Below, piece after piece: positions 56,860 through 64,000 of a DNA stretch of 64,000 nucleotides. How positions within the stretch are numbered: position 1 is the first letter of the stretch; the number at the start of each line of letters is the position of its first letter. This stretch comes from Hymenobacter polaris (GTDB lineage Bacteria; Bacteroidota; Bacteroidia; Cytophagales; Hymenobacteraceae): positions 186,001 through 250,000 of the forward strand of contig NZ_JABBGH010000002.1 of the NCBI RefSeq assembly GCF_012927305.1, written 5' to 3'. The notes beneath the pieces were generated by a model. It was not told where the DNA came from, ran no database searches, and was given only the letters and a program-made list of their open reading frames with translations. A program made the position numbers and the translations under genes.

Positions 56860-57714
56860 CTATTTCCACGCCTTCACGATGAGGCCGGTGCCCGAGTCGT
56901 GGGTAATGCGGGCATCGAGCCAGTTGAGCAGCAGGCAAAAGGGGAAGGTAACGGCGTAGTAGAAGGGGAGCAGCGCGAAAAACCAGCGCGACTTGCCCAG
57001 CATCAGAATGGGGTACTTCATGCTGAGGCGCCACGAAATCTGGCCCGGCTCACCGTAGCTGTACTTGGCCTCGATGCGCTCGAAGCCGGCCGTGCGCAGC
57101 TTCTGCTGAATCTCGTGAATATTGTAGCCGTCGCGCACGTGCTCCTCAATAAAGCTGGTTTCCGAGTCGTCGTGCACGTCGGAGCCACCCTGGTCGCTGG
57201 GGGTCGAGATGAGCAGCATACCGCCGTCCTTGAGCGAGGCGTGGATATTGCGAAACACCTCCACATCTTCCAGAATGTGCTCCATCACGTCCACCGCCAG
57301 CGCCAGGTCGAAGGTGTTGGGCTCCTGGTAGAGCACCAAATCCTGCACCGCGAACTGCACCTGCGGCCGCCCGATGGCCCGGAAGAAGTCGTTGGAGTCC
57401 TTCACCTGCTCCTCCTTCACATCCACCGCCAATATGTGCCAGGCGCTGCTCAGGCTGCTGAGCCAGTAGCTGTACTGGCCGTAGCCGGCGCCAGCATCCA
57501 GTAGCTGCAGCGGCTCGCGGAGGCGGCCCCGCGCCCACTGGCGCAGCTCGCGGTGCACGTGCCAGGTGCGCAGCAGCAGTAGGTCGAGCAGGTGGTAAAA
57601 CAAGCGCCGCAGCCACGGCGAGCGGTTGAATACATTGCCGAGGCTGCGCTTAATGGGGTCGTAGTACAAGGTGGTAAGTGCGTAGTTGAGTAAGTGAGCA
57701 AATAAGGTTGCCAA
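56860..57714 (-). CDS. Class I SAM-dependent methyltransferase
   Basis: A 284-aa methyltransferase. Motif I is LLDAGAGYGQYSYWL, motif II HILAVDVKEEQV, motif IV FDLALAVDVMEHILEDVEVF and post-motif LKDGGMLLISTPS. The C-terminal ~60 residues are hydrophobic (WFFALLPFYYAVTFPFCLLL), suggesting membrane association, and the N-terminal YYDPIKRSLGNVFNRSPWLR is typical of lipid or isoprenoid-type methyltransferases of Bacteroidota. Substrate unknown. The start is TTG 57714; no ATG precedes motif I, and the first codons read through the arm of a family E repeat, so the true start may be a later TTG near 57675. Confidence 0.78.
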   Translation of the reverse strand: MATLFAHLLNYALTTLYYDPIKRSLGNVFNRSPWLRRLFYHLLDLLLLRTWHVHRELRQWARGRLREPLQLLDAGAGYGQYSYWLSSLSSAWHILAVDVKEEQVKDSNDFFRAIGRPQVQFAVQDLVLYQEPNTFDLALAVDVMEHILEDVEVFRNIHASLKDGGMLLISTPSDQGGSDVHDDSETSFIEEHVRDGYNIHEIQQKLRTAGFERIEAKYSYGEPGQISWRLSMKYPILMLGKSRWFFALLPFYYAVTFPFCLLLNWLDARITHDSGTGLIVKAWK

Positions 57715-57768
57715 GCAAGTAATTGACTAAGGCTTACTCAATTACTCAATTGTTCATTTACTCAATTA
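57683..57768. repeat. Family E inverted repeat overlapping two gene ends
   Basis: TAGTTGAGTAAGTGAGCAA (57683-57701) faces TTGTTCATTTACTCAATTA (57750-57768), imperfect reverse complements. The left arm lies inside the methyltransferase N-terminal codons and the right arm contains the rbfA stop codon. Confidence 0.6.
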
Positions 57769-58181
57769 AAGAGCCTAGGGCGCTCGGGCTCGTCGGATGC
57801 GTCGTCGGCTTCGTCCTCGGGCGGGGCGGGCGGAATGTCCAGCTGGTTAAGCACCTGGTCCATGTGGGCGGCGTAGGCGGCGCTGTCGTCGTGAAAGAAC
57901 GTCAGCTCGGGCACCACCCGCGCCTGGTTGCGGATGCGCTTGCCCAGCGCGTGCCGAATTTCCTTGGTGTGCTCCTGAATCTGGGCCAGGCGGGCGCTGG
58001 CATCCGGGCCCAGCAGCAAGCTCAAATACACGCGGGCCACGCCCAAGTCGGGCGATACGTGCACGGCGCTGATGCTGGGCACCAGGCCGCCGGCCAGCAC
58101 GTGCGGCAAGTCGCGCTGCAGTACCTGGGCCAGCTCCTGCTGCAGCAGGCTGGCCATTTTTTGCTGTCGTTTGCTTTCCAT
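57762..58181 (-). CDS. rbfA: Ribosome-binding factor A
   Basis: A 139-aa RbfA, a KH-like protein needed for 16S rRNA 5' maturation and cold adaptation. Typical elements: MESKRQQKMASLLQQELAQV, ISAVHVSPDLGVARVYLSLL, KEIRHALGKRIRNQARVVPE and LTFFHDDSAAYAAHMDQVL, where the AxG-type kink and the FxxDxS motif are visible. The acidic C-terminal tail (PPAPPEDEADDASDEPERP) is longer than in E. coli. Its TGA stop is supplied by the arm of a family E repeat. The methyltransferase gene follows 47 bp downstream. Confidence 0.93.
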   Translation of the reverse strand: MESKRQQKMASLLQQELAQVLQRDLPHVLAGGLVPSISAVHVSPDLGVARVYLSLLLGPDASARLAQIQEHTKEIRHALGKRIRNQARVVPELTFFHDDSAAYAAHMDQVLNQLDIPPAPPEDEADDASDEPERPRLFN

Positions 58182-58198
58182 AGCTTTTCTCTAAACCC

Positions 58199-58206
58199 CA
58201 AAGGTA
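58199..58206 (-). promoter_or_regulatory. Candidate -7 box TACCTTTG for rbfA
   Basis: On the minus strand TACCTTTG is an exact TAnnTTTG match, 17 nt before the rbfA ATG. The region further upstream is GC-rich and lacks a clear TTG. Confidence 0.4.
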
Positions 58207-58349
58207 CGGCGAGTACCGAACGTGGTGCCCGGCCCCGCGCGGGGCCCTAGGCCCCGGTGGCCGCCCCCGGCTGGGGGCGCCCGTGCCGCGCCCGGCCCGG
58301 CAGTACGTTCTTTGTTTGCACAATGCTTCCCTAAAAGACTACCTGCCCC

Positions 58350-59774
58350 TTGCTTCGCTTTTTCAAAAGCTCGCTGCCCGCCCCGCTGTTTGTGCTGCTG
58401 CTGCTGGTGCTGGCCCTGCGCCTGCCGCTGCTGTGGGCGGGCCTGCCCACCACGGCCGCCGAGCTGCGCCTGCTGCTGCTGGGCGAGGGCGTGGGAGCCG
58501 GCGCCTGGCCCTACCGCGACCTCTACGATAGCACCGCGCCGCTGGCCGCCAGCCTGGGCGGCGTGCTGCAGCTGGCCTGGTCGCGTCCGCTGGCTTTGTA
58601 CCGCGCCCTGGCCCTAGGGCTGCTGCTCTTCCAGGCCCTGCGCCTCAACACGGTGCTCAACCGCCTCGATGTGCACCCCGAGCGCAGCTACCTGGCGGCC
58701 CTCACCTACCTGGTGGTGGGCAGCAGCAGCAGCGAGCTGGATGCGCTGTCGCCGCTGCTGCTGGGCCAAACGTTTATTATCTTGGCTTTGAGCGCGTTGG
58801 TGACTACCTCGCGCGAGGGCTACGACAACCGGCGCCTGTTTCGGGCCGGGTTCCTGATTGGGCTGGCGGGCCTTTGCTACCTGCCTTTGGTGCTGTTTGT
58901 GGCCCTAGGGCTGTTCGCGGTGGTATTGTTCGCGGCCAACTCGTTTCGCAGCGGCCTGCTGCTGCTGTGCGGGGCGCTGTCGCCAGCGGCCCTCGTGAGC
59001 ACGGCCTTCCTGTACGTGGGGGCGCTGCCCAATTTCTGGCAGCTGTGCCTGGCCCGCGGCTTCGGTCCCGGCGCCACCCTCGACGGACTGCCGCCGGCCG
59101 TGGCCTGGCCGCTGCTGGGCGGTGTGGCCGTGCTGCTGCTGCTGGCCGCGCTGCAGGCCCTAGGCACGGCGATGGGGCTGGTGTTTCAAGCCAAATTCCG
59201 GCAGCTGATGCTGGTGTGGCTGCTGGTGGCGCTGGCGGTGCTGGCGGTGGGGCAGGGGCGGGCGCCGGGCTCGCTGGTGCTGCTGCTGGCGCCGCTGGCC
59301 TACTTCAGCCTGTTTTTGTGGCAGCGGCGGCCCGGCCGGCCGGGGCTGGTGCCCGAGCTGCTGTGGCTGGCGGTGTTGGCTAGCGTGGTGGTGGTGCGCT
59401 ACCGGGGGCTGGTGCCGGGCCTGCCGGCTTTGCTGCGCCTGCCCCTCGAAACGGCCGCCGCGCCCCAGCCCGCCCCCGCCTACGCCCGCCTGGCGCCGGG
59501 CCGCCCAGTATTGGTGCTGGGCCCCGACCGCCGCATTTACTTGCAGCACTCCGCCGCCCGCCCCTACGTAGACTGGCCCCTAGCGCAGGCCGATTTTGGC
59601 CACCTTAACGAGTATGCGGCCCTGGTGCGCATCAACCGCAGCCTGGGGCCGCGCCCGGTGCCCTACCTGCTCGACCAGGCCAACCTGCTGCCGCGCCTGC
59701 GCTACCTGCTGCCGGCCGCCTTTGGCCGCTACCAGCCGGTGCCGGGCGTGCCGGGCGCCTATGCTTGGCAGTAA
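58350..59774 (+). CDS. Polytopic membrane protein, GT-C-like
   Basis: A 474-aa integral membrane protein with about nine or ten hydrophobic helices and a C-terminal soluble part of about 120 residues (RLAPGRPVLVLGPDRRIYLQ, AFGRYQPVPGVPGAYAWQ). The first loop WPYRDLYDSTAPLAASLGGV resembles the catalytic loop of GT-C glycosyltransferases (YRDxxDxxxPL), which use lipid-linked sugars, so a periplasmic glycosyl- or similar transferase is possible; this is a motif-level guess. Start TTG 58350: an in-frame ATG at 58323 is stopped after two codons. Divergent from rbfA. Confidence 0.6.
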   Translation: MLRFFKSSLPAPLFVLLLLVLALRLPLLWAGLPTTAAELRLLLLGEGVGAGAWPYRDLYDSTAPLAASLGGVLQLAWSRPLALYRALALGLLLFQALRLNTVLNRLDVHPERSYLAALTYLVVGSSSSELDALSPLLLGQTFIILALSALVTTSREGYDNRRLFRAGFLIGLAGLCYLPLVLFVALGLFAVVLFAANSFRSGLLLLCGALSPAALVSTAFLYVGALPNFWQLCLARGFGPGATLDGLPPAVAWPLLGGVAVLLLLAALQALGTAMGLVFQAKFRQLMLVWLLVALAVLAVGQGRAPGSLVLLLAPLAYFSLFLWQRRPGRPGLVPELLWLAVLASVVVVRYRGLVPGLPALLRLPLETAAAPQPAPAYARLAPGRPVLVLGPDRRIYLQHSAARPYVDWPLAQADFGHLNEYAALVRINRSLGPRPVPYLLDQANLLPRLRYLLPAAFGRYQPVPGVPGAYAWQ

Positions 59775-59822
59775 GCAGCGCAAGGGAGTAAGCTGCTAGT
59801 TAGAAGCGTACGCAAAATCGGC

Positions 59823-59922
59823 TGTCATTGCGAGCAATGCGAAGCAATCGCACCAGAACAAGCTGTTTGGGTATCGTTTTGGTGCGATTGCCGCGCCACA
59901 CTTCGTTGCGCTCGCAATGACG
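59823..59922. repeat. REP-like family B palindrome (copy 2)
   Basis: TGTCATTGCGAGCAATGCGA then AGCAATCGCACCA faces TGGTGCGATTGCCGCGCCAC then ACTTCGTTGCGCTCGCAATG. Compared with 24926-25034 the core GCGAGC...GAAGCAATCGCAC is kept, but the right arm carries an extra CCGCGCCACA segment. Confidence 0.85.
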
Positions 59923-59948
59923 CATAAGTTCTAATTAAGTAAAGAACA

Positions 59949-59985
59949 GGGCCGCCGCCCCGAGCTAAGTGCGGAGCGGCGGCCC
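59949..59985. terminator. GC hairpin between convergent genes
   Basis: GGGCCGCCGCCCCG and CGGAGCGGCGGCCC pair with one mismatch around a 9-nt loop. It separates the membrane protein gene (plus) and tatC (minus); the T-run is weak (CTTG), so termination may also rely on the adjacent family B palindrome. Confidence 0.6.
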
Positions 59986-60036
59986 TTGCCGGAAAGTGCG
60001 GCATAGCCTTAGCGGCCAGGCTTGCCCTAGGGGGCC

Positions 60037-61071
60037 TTACATGGGCAGGCCGCCATTGCCGGGGTAATTGCCCGAGCTACTCGAATAGCTGCCGCGCTCG
60101 ATGGTGGCGGGCGCCGGCTGGTAGGGCGGCGGGGTGCCCGGCTGGCCCGGCAGGCTCATGGGCGGCACCGGCGGGCTGGGCGGGGGCGGACCCTGCTGCT
60201 GCCGGTTGGCCAGCTCGGCGTTGAGGGCGGCGGTGCGGTCGCGCTTCACCACGTGGGCAATGTAAATGCTTAGCTCGTAGAGCAGTAAGATGGGAATAGT
60301 AACGATAATCTGGGCCGAGATGTCGGGCGGGGTGATAACGGCCGCGATAATCAAAATAACCACGATGGCGTGCTTGCGGTAGAGGCGCATCAGCTCGGGT
60401 GTCACGATGCCCGCCTTGGCTAGGAAGAACACTATCATCGGCAGTTCAAATACGAAGGCGCACGAAAGCGTCATCGTGGTGAGCGTGCTGATGTAGCTCT
60501 GCAAGTCCATCTGGTTCTGGATGGTGGGGTCAACTGTATAGTTGGCCAGAAACTGGATGCTGAGCGGCGCGGCGATGTAGTAGCCAAAGAGCAGCCCAAA
60601 CCCAAACAGCAGCGACACGAAAAACACCGCTCCCCGCGAATTCTGGCGCTCGTGCGGGTACAGGCCGGGCTTAATGAAGCGCCACAGCTCCCAGAACAGG
60701 TAGGGGAAGGTGAGGCAGAGGCCCGCGATAAACGCCGCCGAGATGTGCAGCGTGAGCTGCCCGCTCATCTCGCGGTTCTGAATGATGAAATTAATCTGGT
60801 TTTCGCACGGTTCAGTGGAGCCGAAGAAGTGCCCCACCTTGCAAAACATCTGGTAGGTCCAGAAGTCGGGCCGCGACGGCCCTAGAATGAGCGTGTGGAA
60901 CAGGAACTGCTTGTTCAGAAACGCGACCAGCGTGAACACCACCACCGCGATAGCCGCCCGGATGATGTGCCAGCGCAGCTCCTCCAGGTGGTCGATAAAG
61001 GACATCTCCGCCCCTTCTTCGCCCTGGGCGGCGGCGCGGTTCTGCTGAAATTTTTGCGTGGGAGAAGCCAA
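60037..61071 (-). CDS. tatC: Twin-arginine translocase subunit TatC
   Basis: A TatC with six TM helices, receptor for twin-arginine signal peptides. Signatures: EMSFIDHLEELRWHIIRAAI (Glu in HLEELR), TFPYLFWELWRFIKPGLYPH, CAFVFELPMIVFFLAKAGI, and VILIIAAVITPPDISAQIIV. An insert between TM1 and TM2 (FFGSTEPCENQINFIIQ) and a long Pro-rich tail (about 285-344, PPPPSPPVPPMSLPGQP) are extra relative to E. coli. The reported start is TTG 61071; ATG 61005 (MSFIDHLEELR) is a strong alternative. No tatA lies nearby. Confidence 0.93.
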   Translation of the reverse strand: MASPTQKFQQNRAAAQGEEGAEMSFIDHLEELRWHIIRAAIAVVVFTLVAFLNKQFLFHTLILGPSRPDFWTYQMFCKVGHFFGSTEPCENQINFIIQNREMSGQLTLHISAAFIAGLCLTFPYLFWELWRFIKPGLYPHERQNSRGAVFFVSLLFGFGLLFGYYIAAPLSIQFLANYTVDPTIQNQMDLQSYISTLTTMTLSCAFVFELPMIVFFLAKAGIVTPELMRLYRKHAIVVILIIAAVITPPDISAQIIVTIPILLLYELSIYIAHVVKRDRTAALNAELANRQQQGPPPPSPPVPPMSLPGQPGTPPPYQPAPATIERGSYSSSSGNYPGNGGLPM

Positions 61072-61077
61072 TGGGGA

Positions 61078-61239
61078 CCGCAGATTAAACTGATTTTAAC
61101 GGATTGAACGGATGTTTTGTGGTTCGGCCAACTGGGCAGCAAACGGGTTTAATGAACTGCACAAGACTTTCTAGAGGCGCTTAAACAAGCGGCACTCCAA
61201 AAAATCCGTTCAATCCGTTAAAATCAGTTTAATCTGCGG
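61078..61239. repeat. Family C inverted repeat, 36-bp perfect arms, overlapping glyA
   Basis: 61078-61113 (CCGCAGATTAAACTGATTTT then AACGGATTGAACGGAT) and 61204-61239 are exact reverse complements with a 90-nt loop. The right arm carries the last codons and the TAA stop of glyA. Confidence 0.93.
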
Positions 61240-62542
61240 TTTGAAACAGCGGGTAGCTGGGCAGCCACTCGTTTACCTGGTGGCGCACGGCCAGCAGGCG
61301 GGCGGGGTCGGCGTGGTGGGTCAGGGCCTCGTCAATCAACTCCACGATGCGCGCCATGTCGGTTTCCACCAGCCCGCGGGTAGTTACGGCGGCCGAGCCA
61401 ATCCGGATGCCGCTGGTCACGAAGGGCGACTTATCGTCGAAGGGCACCATGTTTTTGTTGATGGTGATGTCGGCCTGCACCAGGGTGTTCTCGGCCAGCT
61501 TGCCGGTCAGCCCCTTCGAGCGCAAGTCAATCAGCATCAGGTGGTTGTCGGTGCCGCCCGAGATAATGTCGTAGCCGCGGTTCAGAAATTCCTTGGCCAG
61601 GGCCTGGGAGTTGCGCTGCACCTGATGGGCGTAGCGCGTGAAACCCTCCCCTAGGGCCTCGCCGAACGCTACGGCCTTGGCGGCAATGACGTGCTCGAGC
61701 GGGCCGCCCTGGGTGCCGGGGAACACGGCCGAGTCGAGCAGGGCCGACATGGGGCGGGTTTCGCCCTTAGGCGTCTTCAAGCCGAAGGGATTATCGAAGT
61801 CCTGGCCCAGCAGGATGAGGCCGCCGCGAGGGCCGCGCAGGGTTTTGTGGGTGGTGGTGGTTACGATGTGGCAGTGCTCGAACGGGTTGTTGAGCAAGCC
61901 CTTGGCAATGAGGCCGGCGGGGTGCGAGATGTCGGCCAGCAGCAGGGCGCCCACCTCGTCGGCGGCGCGGCGCAGGGCGGCGTAGTTCCAGTCGCGCGAG
62001 TAGGCCGAGGCCCCGCAGATAATAAGCTTGGGGCGCTCGCGGCGGGCAGTGTCCACCACCTTGTCCCAGTCGATGAGGCCGGTTTCCTTCTCCACCCCGT
62101 AGAAGCTGGGCTGGTAGAGCTTGCCCGAGAAGTTGACCGGCGAGCCGTGGGTGAGGTGGCCGCCGTGGCTGAGGTCGAACCCTAGGATTTTGTCGCCGGG
62201 CTGCAGGCAGGCCAGCATCACGGCGGCGTTGGCCTGGGCGCCTGAGTGGGGCTGCACGTTGGCCCAGGACACCCCAAATAGCTCCTTGATGCGGTCGATG
62301 GCCAGCTGCTCTACCTGGTCAACCACCTCGCAGCCACCGTAGTAGCGCTTGCCGGGCAGGCCCTCGGCGTACTTATTGGTGAGCACCGAGCCCTGGGCCG
62401 CCATTACCTGGTCCGAGACGTAGTTTTCGGAGGCAATCAGCTCCAGGCCGTGGGTTTGGCGCTGGCGCTCCTGGGCAATGAGGTCGAACACGGCCGTATC
62501 GCGCACGGCGGCGGGGGCGGTAGTGGGGGCAGTGGCTTGCAT
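61229..62542 (-). CDS. glyA: Serine hydroxymethyltransferase
   Basis: A 437-aa PLP enzyme that interconverts serine and glycine with tetrahydrofolate, source of one-carbon units. Landmarks: [53 protein letters not shown], and the PLP lysine in [14 protein letters not shown] (Lys233). Length is close to the family (about 415-430). The ATG at 62542 ([20 protein letters not shown]) was preferred to an upstream start. The C-terminal FQTAD and stop codon are encoded within the arm of a family C repeat, so the last residues are probably non-native additions. Confidence 0.97.
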   Translation of the reverse strand: MQATAPTTAPAAVRDTAVFDLIAQERQRQTHGLELIASENYVSDQVMAAQGSVLTNKYAEGLPGKRYYGGCEVVDQVEQLAIDRIKELFGVSWANVQPHSGAQANAAVMLACLQPGDKILGFDLSHGGHLTHGSPVNFSGKLYQPSFYGVEKETGLIDWDKVVDTARRERPKLIICGASAYSRDWNYAALRRAADEVGALLLADISHPAGLIAKGLLNNPFEHCHIVTTTTHKTLRGPRGGLILLGQDFDNPFGLKTPKGETRPMSALLDSAVFPGTQGGPLEHVIAAKAVAFGEALGEGFTRYAHQVQRNSQALAKEFLNRGYDIISGGTDNHLMLIDLRSKGLTGKLAENTLVQADITINKNMVPFDDKSPFVTSGIRIGSAAVTTRGLVETDMARIVELIDEALTHHADPARLLAVRHQVNEWLPSYPLFQTAD

Positions 62543-62546
62543 AGCC

Positions 62547-62554
62547 CAAAAGTA
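62547..62554 (-). promoter_or_regulatory. Candidate -7 box TACTTTTG for glyA (near-leaderless)
   Basis: On the minus strand TACTTTTG exactly fits TAnnTTTG and ends 4 nt before the glyA ATG. If used, transcription would start at or just inside the start codon. No clear -33 TTG is visible. Confidence 0.35.
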
Positions 62555-62667
62555 CGACTGCGGAAGAAGGTAGCAGAAAAGTACCCTAGCAGATAGCCAG
62601 ATGAAGGCAACACGAGTCACCTGGCCTGTACTTTCGCCAAGAAGTCCGCCTATACTTAATCAATCCA

Positions 62668-63171
62668 ATGCGAATGGTTGCTACTTTATTTCGTAGCCGG
62701 GCACGGCTTACCCTAGGGCTATTGTTGCTCGCCACCGCTTGCTCCAAGGATAAAGCAACTCCGGCGCCGGCCAACAGCTGGCAGGTGGATGGACAGGCGC
62801 AGCAGGCCGCGAAAGTGACGGTGGAGGTTGGCACTCCCGCGATGAACGCGGGTATGCTGACCATCCATATCTGGCAGGATATCAGCAACGCTAACTCGAC
62901 TGGCTCGGCGGTGGCCGTTTACTTGTTTGTGCCAAACCGGGTGGGTACGTACAGCCTGACCGCTGCTAGCACCAGCGCGAGTGCCGGCTACTCCGACTAC
63001 GTAAGCCCCGGCGCGGGCAGCAACTTGTATGAGGCAACGAGCGGGTCGGTTACCATCACGGCCCTGACCAGCAATTCCGTAACCGGCACATTCACCTTCA
63101 CGGCGGCGGAGGTATTTACCCCCCAGCACACCAGGCAGATTACCAACGGGCAGTTTAGTACCACGTTCTAG
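62668..63171 (+). CDS. Lipoprotein, DUF6252-like
   Basis: A 167-aa lipoprotein: signal peptide RLTLGLLLLATAC with lipobox ATAC, then a beta-rich domain. The middle is typical of DUF6252-like Bacteroidota lipoproteins: LTIHIWQDISNANSTGSAVA and a repeat-like Thr/Ser part GSVTITALTSNSVTGTFTFT ending ITNGQFSTTF. Function unknown. The gene is divergent from glyA; TACTTTCG at 62629 could serve as its -7 box. ATG 62668 was used; ATG 62674 is also possible. Confidence 0.72.
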   Translation: MRMVATLFRSRARLTLGLLLLATACSKDKATPAPANSWQVDGQAQQAAKVTVEVGTPAMNAGMLTIHIWQDISNANSTGSAVAVYLFVPNRVGTYSLTAASTSASAGYSDYVSPGAGSNLYEATSGSVTITALTSNSVTGTFTFTAAEVFTPQHTRQITNGQFSTTF

Positions 63172-63206
63172 CAGGCGAGCCCAGGAATTGGCGAAAGCTC
63201 GCAGCC

Positions 63207-63914
63207 TCATTTTTTGGCAATGGGGTAGGGCTCCTCGCGGTTCTCGGCCAGGTGCAGCTGCCAGGTGTCGAGGTTGAGGGCGGCGAGGTGGCGTAGCTCG
63301 GGGTTGTGGCGGTACACGCAGCCGCAGTCGAGCCCTAGGGCCTCGGCGTGGGCGCGGGCGCCGGCTTGCACCTGGGCTACAGGCGTGGGCACGTGGCCGT
63401 GCAGCAGGCGCTTGCCCGCCAGTCGTGAGGCGTCGAACACGAACTCCTTGGTGTAGAGCATACTGTGCTCATCGTGGCGCAGCTCGGCGGGCGGCAGGGC
63501 GAAGTTGAAACCGGCGTGCACCAGCACAAAATCGGGCAGCTCCAGCGTGAGGGGCAGGGCTTGCATCCAAGCCACATAGTGGGCCGGTATGTCGGCCGGC
63601 TGCGCCACGCCGAAGCTGCCCAGCACCAGCTCGCGCTCGGCCGCAGCCTTCCACATATCGTTGGCATTGGGCTGCCCGGCGATGGTGTCGAGCAGCTCTT
63701 TTTCGTGGTTGCCCTTCAGGCAGTGCACCCGGTAGCCCGCGGCTTGCAACTGCATGAGGTAGTCGAGCACGCCGCGGCTGTCGGGGCCCTTGTTCACATA
63801 GTCGCCCAGCAGGTAGAGGGTGTCGTCGGGGCGCAGGCGCAGCTCGCCTTCCACTAGGTAGCGGAAGGTGCGCAGGCAGCCGTGCAGGTCGGTGGCGGCA
63901 AAGCGGCGGGGCAT
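63207..63914 (-). CDS. Calcineurin-like metallophosphoesterase (serine/threonine phosphatase type)
   Basis: A 235-aa cytoplasmic phosphatase. Metal-site motifs in order: ATDLHGCLRTF (D-x-H), LLGDYVNKGPDSRGV (GDxVxxG), LKGNHEKEL (GNHE), LVHAGF, and LLHGHVPTP (HGH). This is the PP2A/PrpE-like layout seen in bacterial Ser/Thr phosphatases and Ap4A hydrolases; the physiological substrate is unknown. ATG 63914 lies at the right end of the window; the 86 bp after it hold only a short palindromic patch with CCTAGG. Confidence 0.93.
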   Translation of the reverse strand: MPRRFAATDLHGCLRTFRYLVEGELRLRPDDTLYLLGDYVNKGPDSRGVLDYLMQLQAAGYRVHCLKGNHEKELLDTIAGQPNANDMWKAAAERELVLGSFGVAQPADIPAHYVAWMQALPLTLELPDFVLVHAGFNFALPPAELRHDEHSMLYTKEFVFDASRLAGKRLLHGHVPTPVAQVQAGARAHAEALGLDCGCVYRHNPELRHLAALNLDTWQLHLAENREEPYPIAKK

Positions 63915-64000
63915 GAGTGGTATTAAAAAAGGCGAACGAATGAGATACGGGCCGTACCTGCCCTAGGGCCTTGCTACGCATAAAAGCCCCGCCTGGCAGT

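Overview
The window looks like a chromosomal segment of a pigmented, GC-rich Bacteroidota, most likely Hymenobacter or a close relative. Supporting signs are a type IX secretion C-terminal sorting domain, carotenoid genes that fit flexixanthin-type pigments (cruF and a crtD-like desaturase), Bacteroidota-type promoters (-7 box TAnnTTTG, -33 TTG), several lipoproteins, DUF5686 and BamA-like outer-membrane barrels, and Bacteroidota-style TlpA-like thioredoxins. The genus is an inference from gene content; no 16S gene is present.

Layout. 0-12 kb: GNAT acetyltransferase (cut by the left edge), diacylglycerol kinase family protein, lipoprotein, DinB, two tandem TlpA-like proteins, sixA and ppk1 behind the same ~60-bp leader, a DUF5686 barrel protein, tRNA-Arg, and an HD-PycTM protein. 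12-18 kb: a very large phosphoesterase/kinase-like/outer-membrane-barrel fusion and a secreted M43 metalloprotease. 17.9-21.4 kb: an accessory island with a broken DNA methyltransferase, an AT-rich nuclease gene pair, a probable restriction endonuclease, and a Fic protein next to a 29-bp perfect inverted repeat. 21.7-32 kb: hydrophilin-like protein, barrel protein, a GH1-like glycosidase with a GMC oxidoreductase and its subunit-3 partner, SDR, an alpha/beta hydrolase lacking the nucleophile serine, fasciclin protein. 32-33 kb: tRNA-Gly and tRNA-Leu flanking an HNH pseudogene. 33-40 kb: ABC ATPase, GDSL esterase, TetR-like protein, cruF/crtD, a cobalamin riboswitch facing an acyl-CoA thioesterase, rlmI.

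40.3-51.7 kb is the most unusual part: a minus-strand operon for a degenerate vWA-like lipoprotein, a 3-TM protein, a tubulin/FtsZ-like GTPase, a giant protein with an actin/Hsp70-type ATPase domain, a membrane coiled-coil protein, a MotA/ZorA-like channel with a 300-residue tail, a MotB/ZorB-like OmpA protein and an SRPBCC protein. Four of its intergenic gaps carry the same REP-like palindrome. A SNF2 helicase lies just upstream. I read it as a proton-driven, cytoskeleton-linked envelope machine of unknown job. 55-64 kb returns to housekeeping: LolC/E-type permease, methyltransferase, rbfA, GT-C-like membrane protein, tatC, glyA, lipoprotein, phosphoesterase.

Several interspersed palindromic repeat families sit between genes and in places supply start or stop codons. 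The hexamer CCTAGG occurs about 90 times by hand count, roughly four times the number expected from composition.
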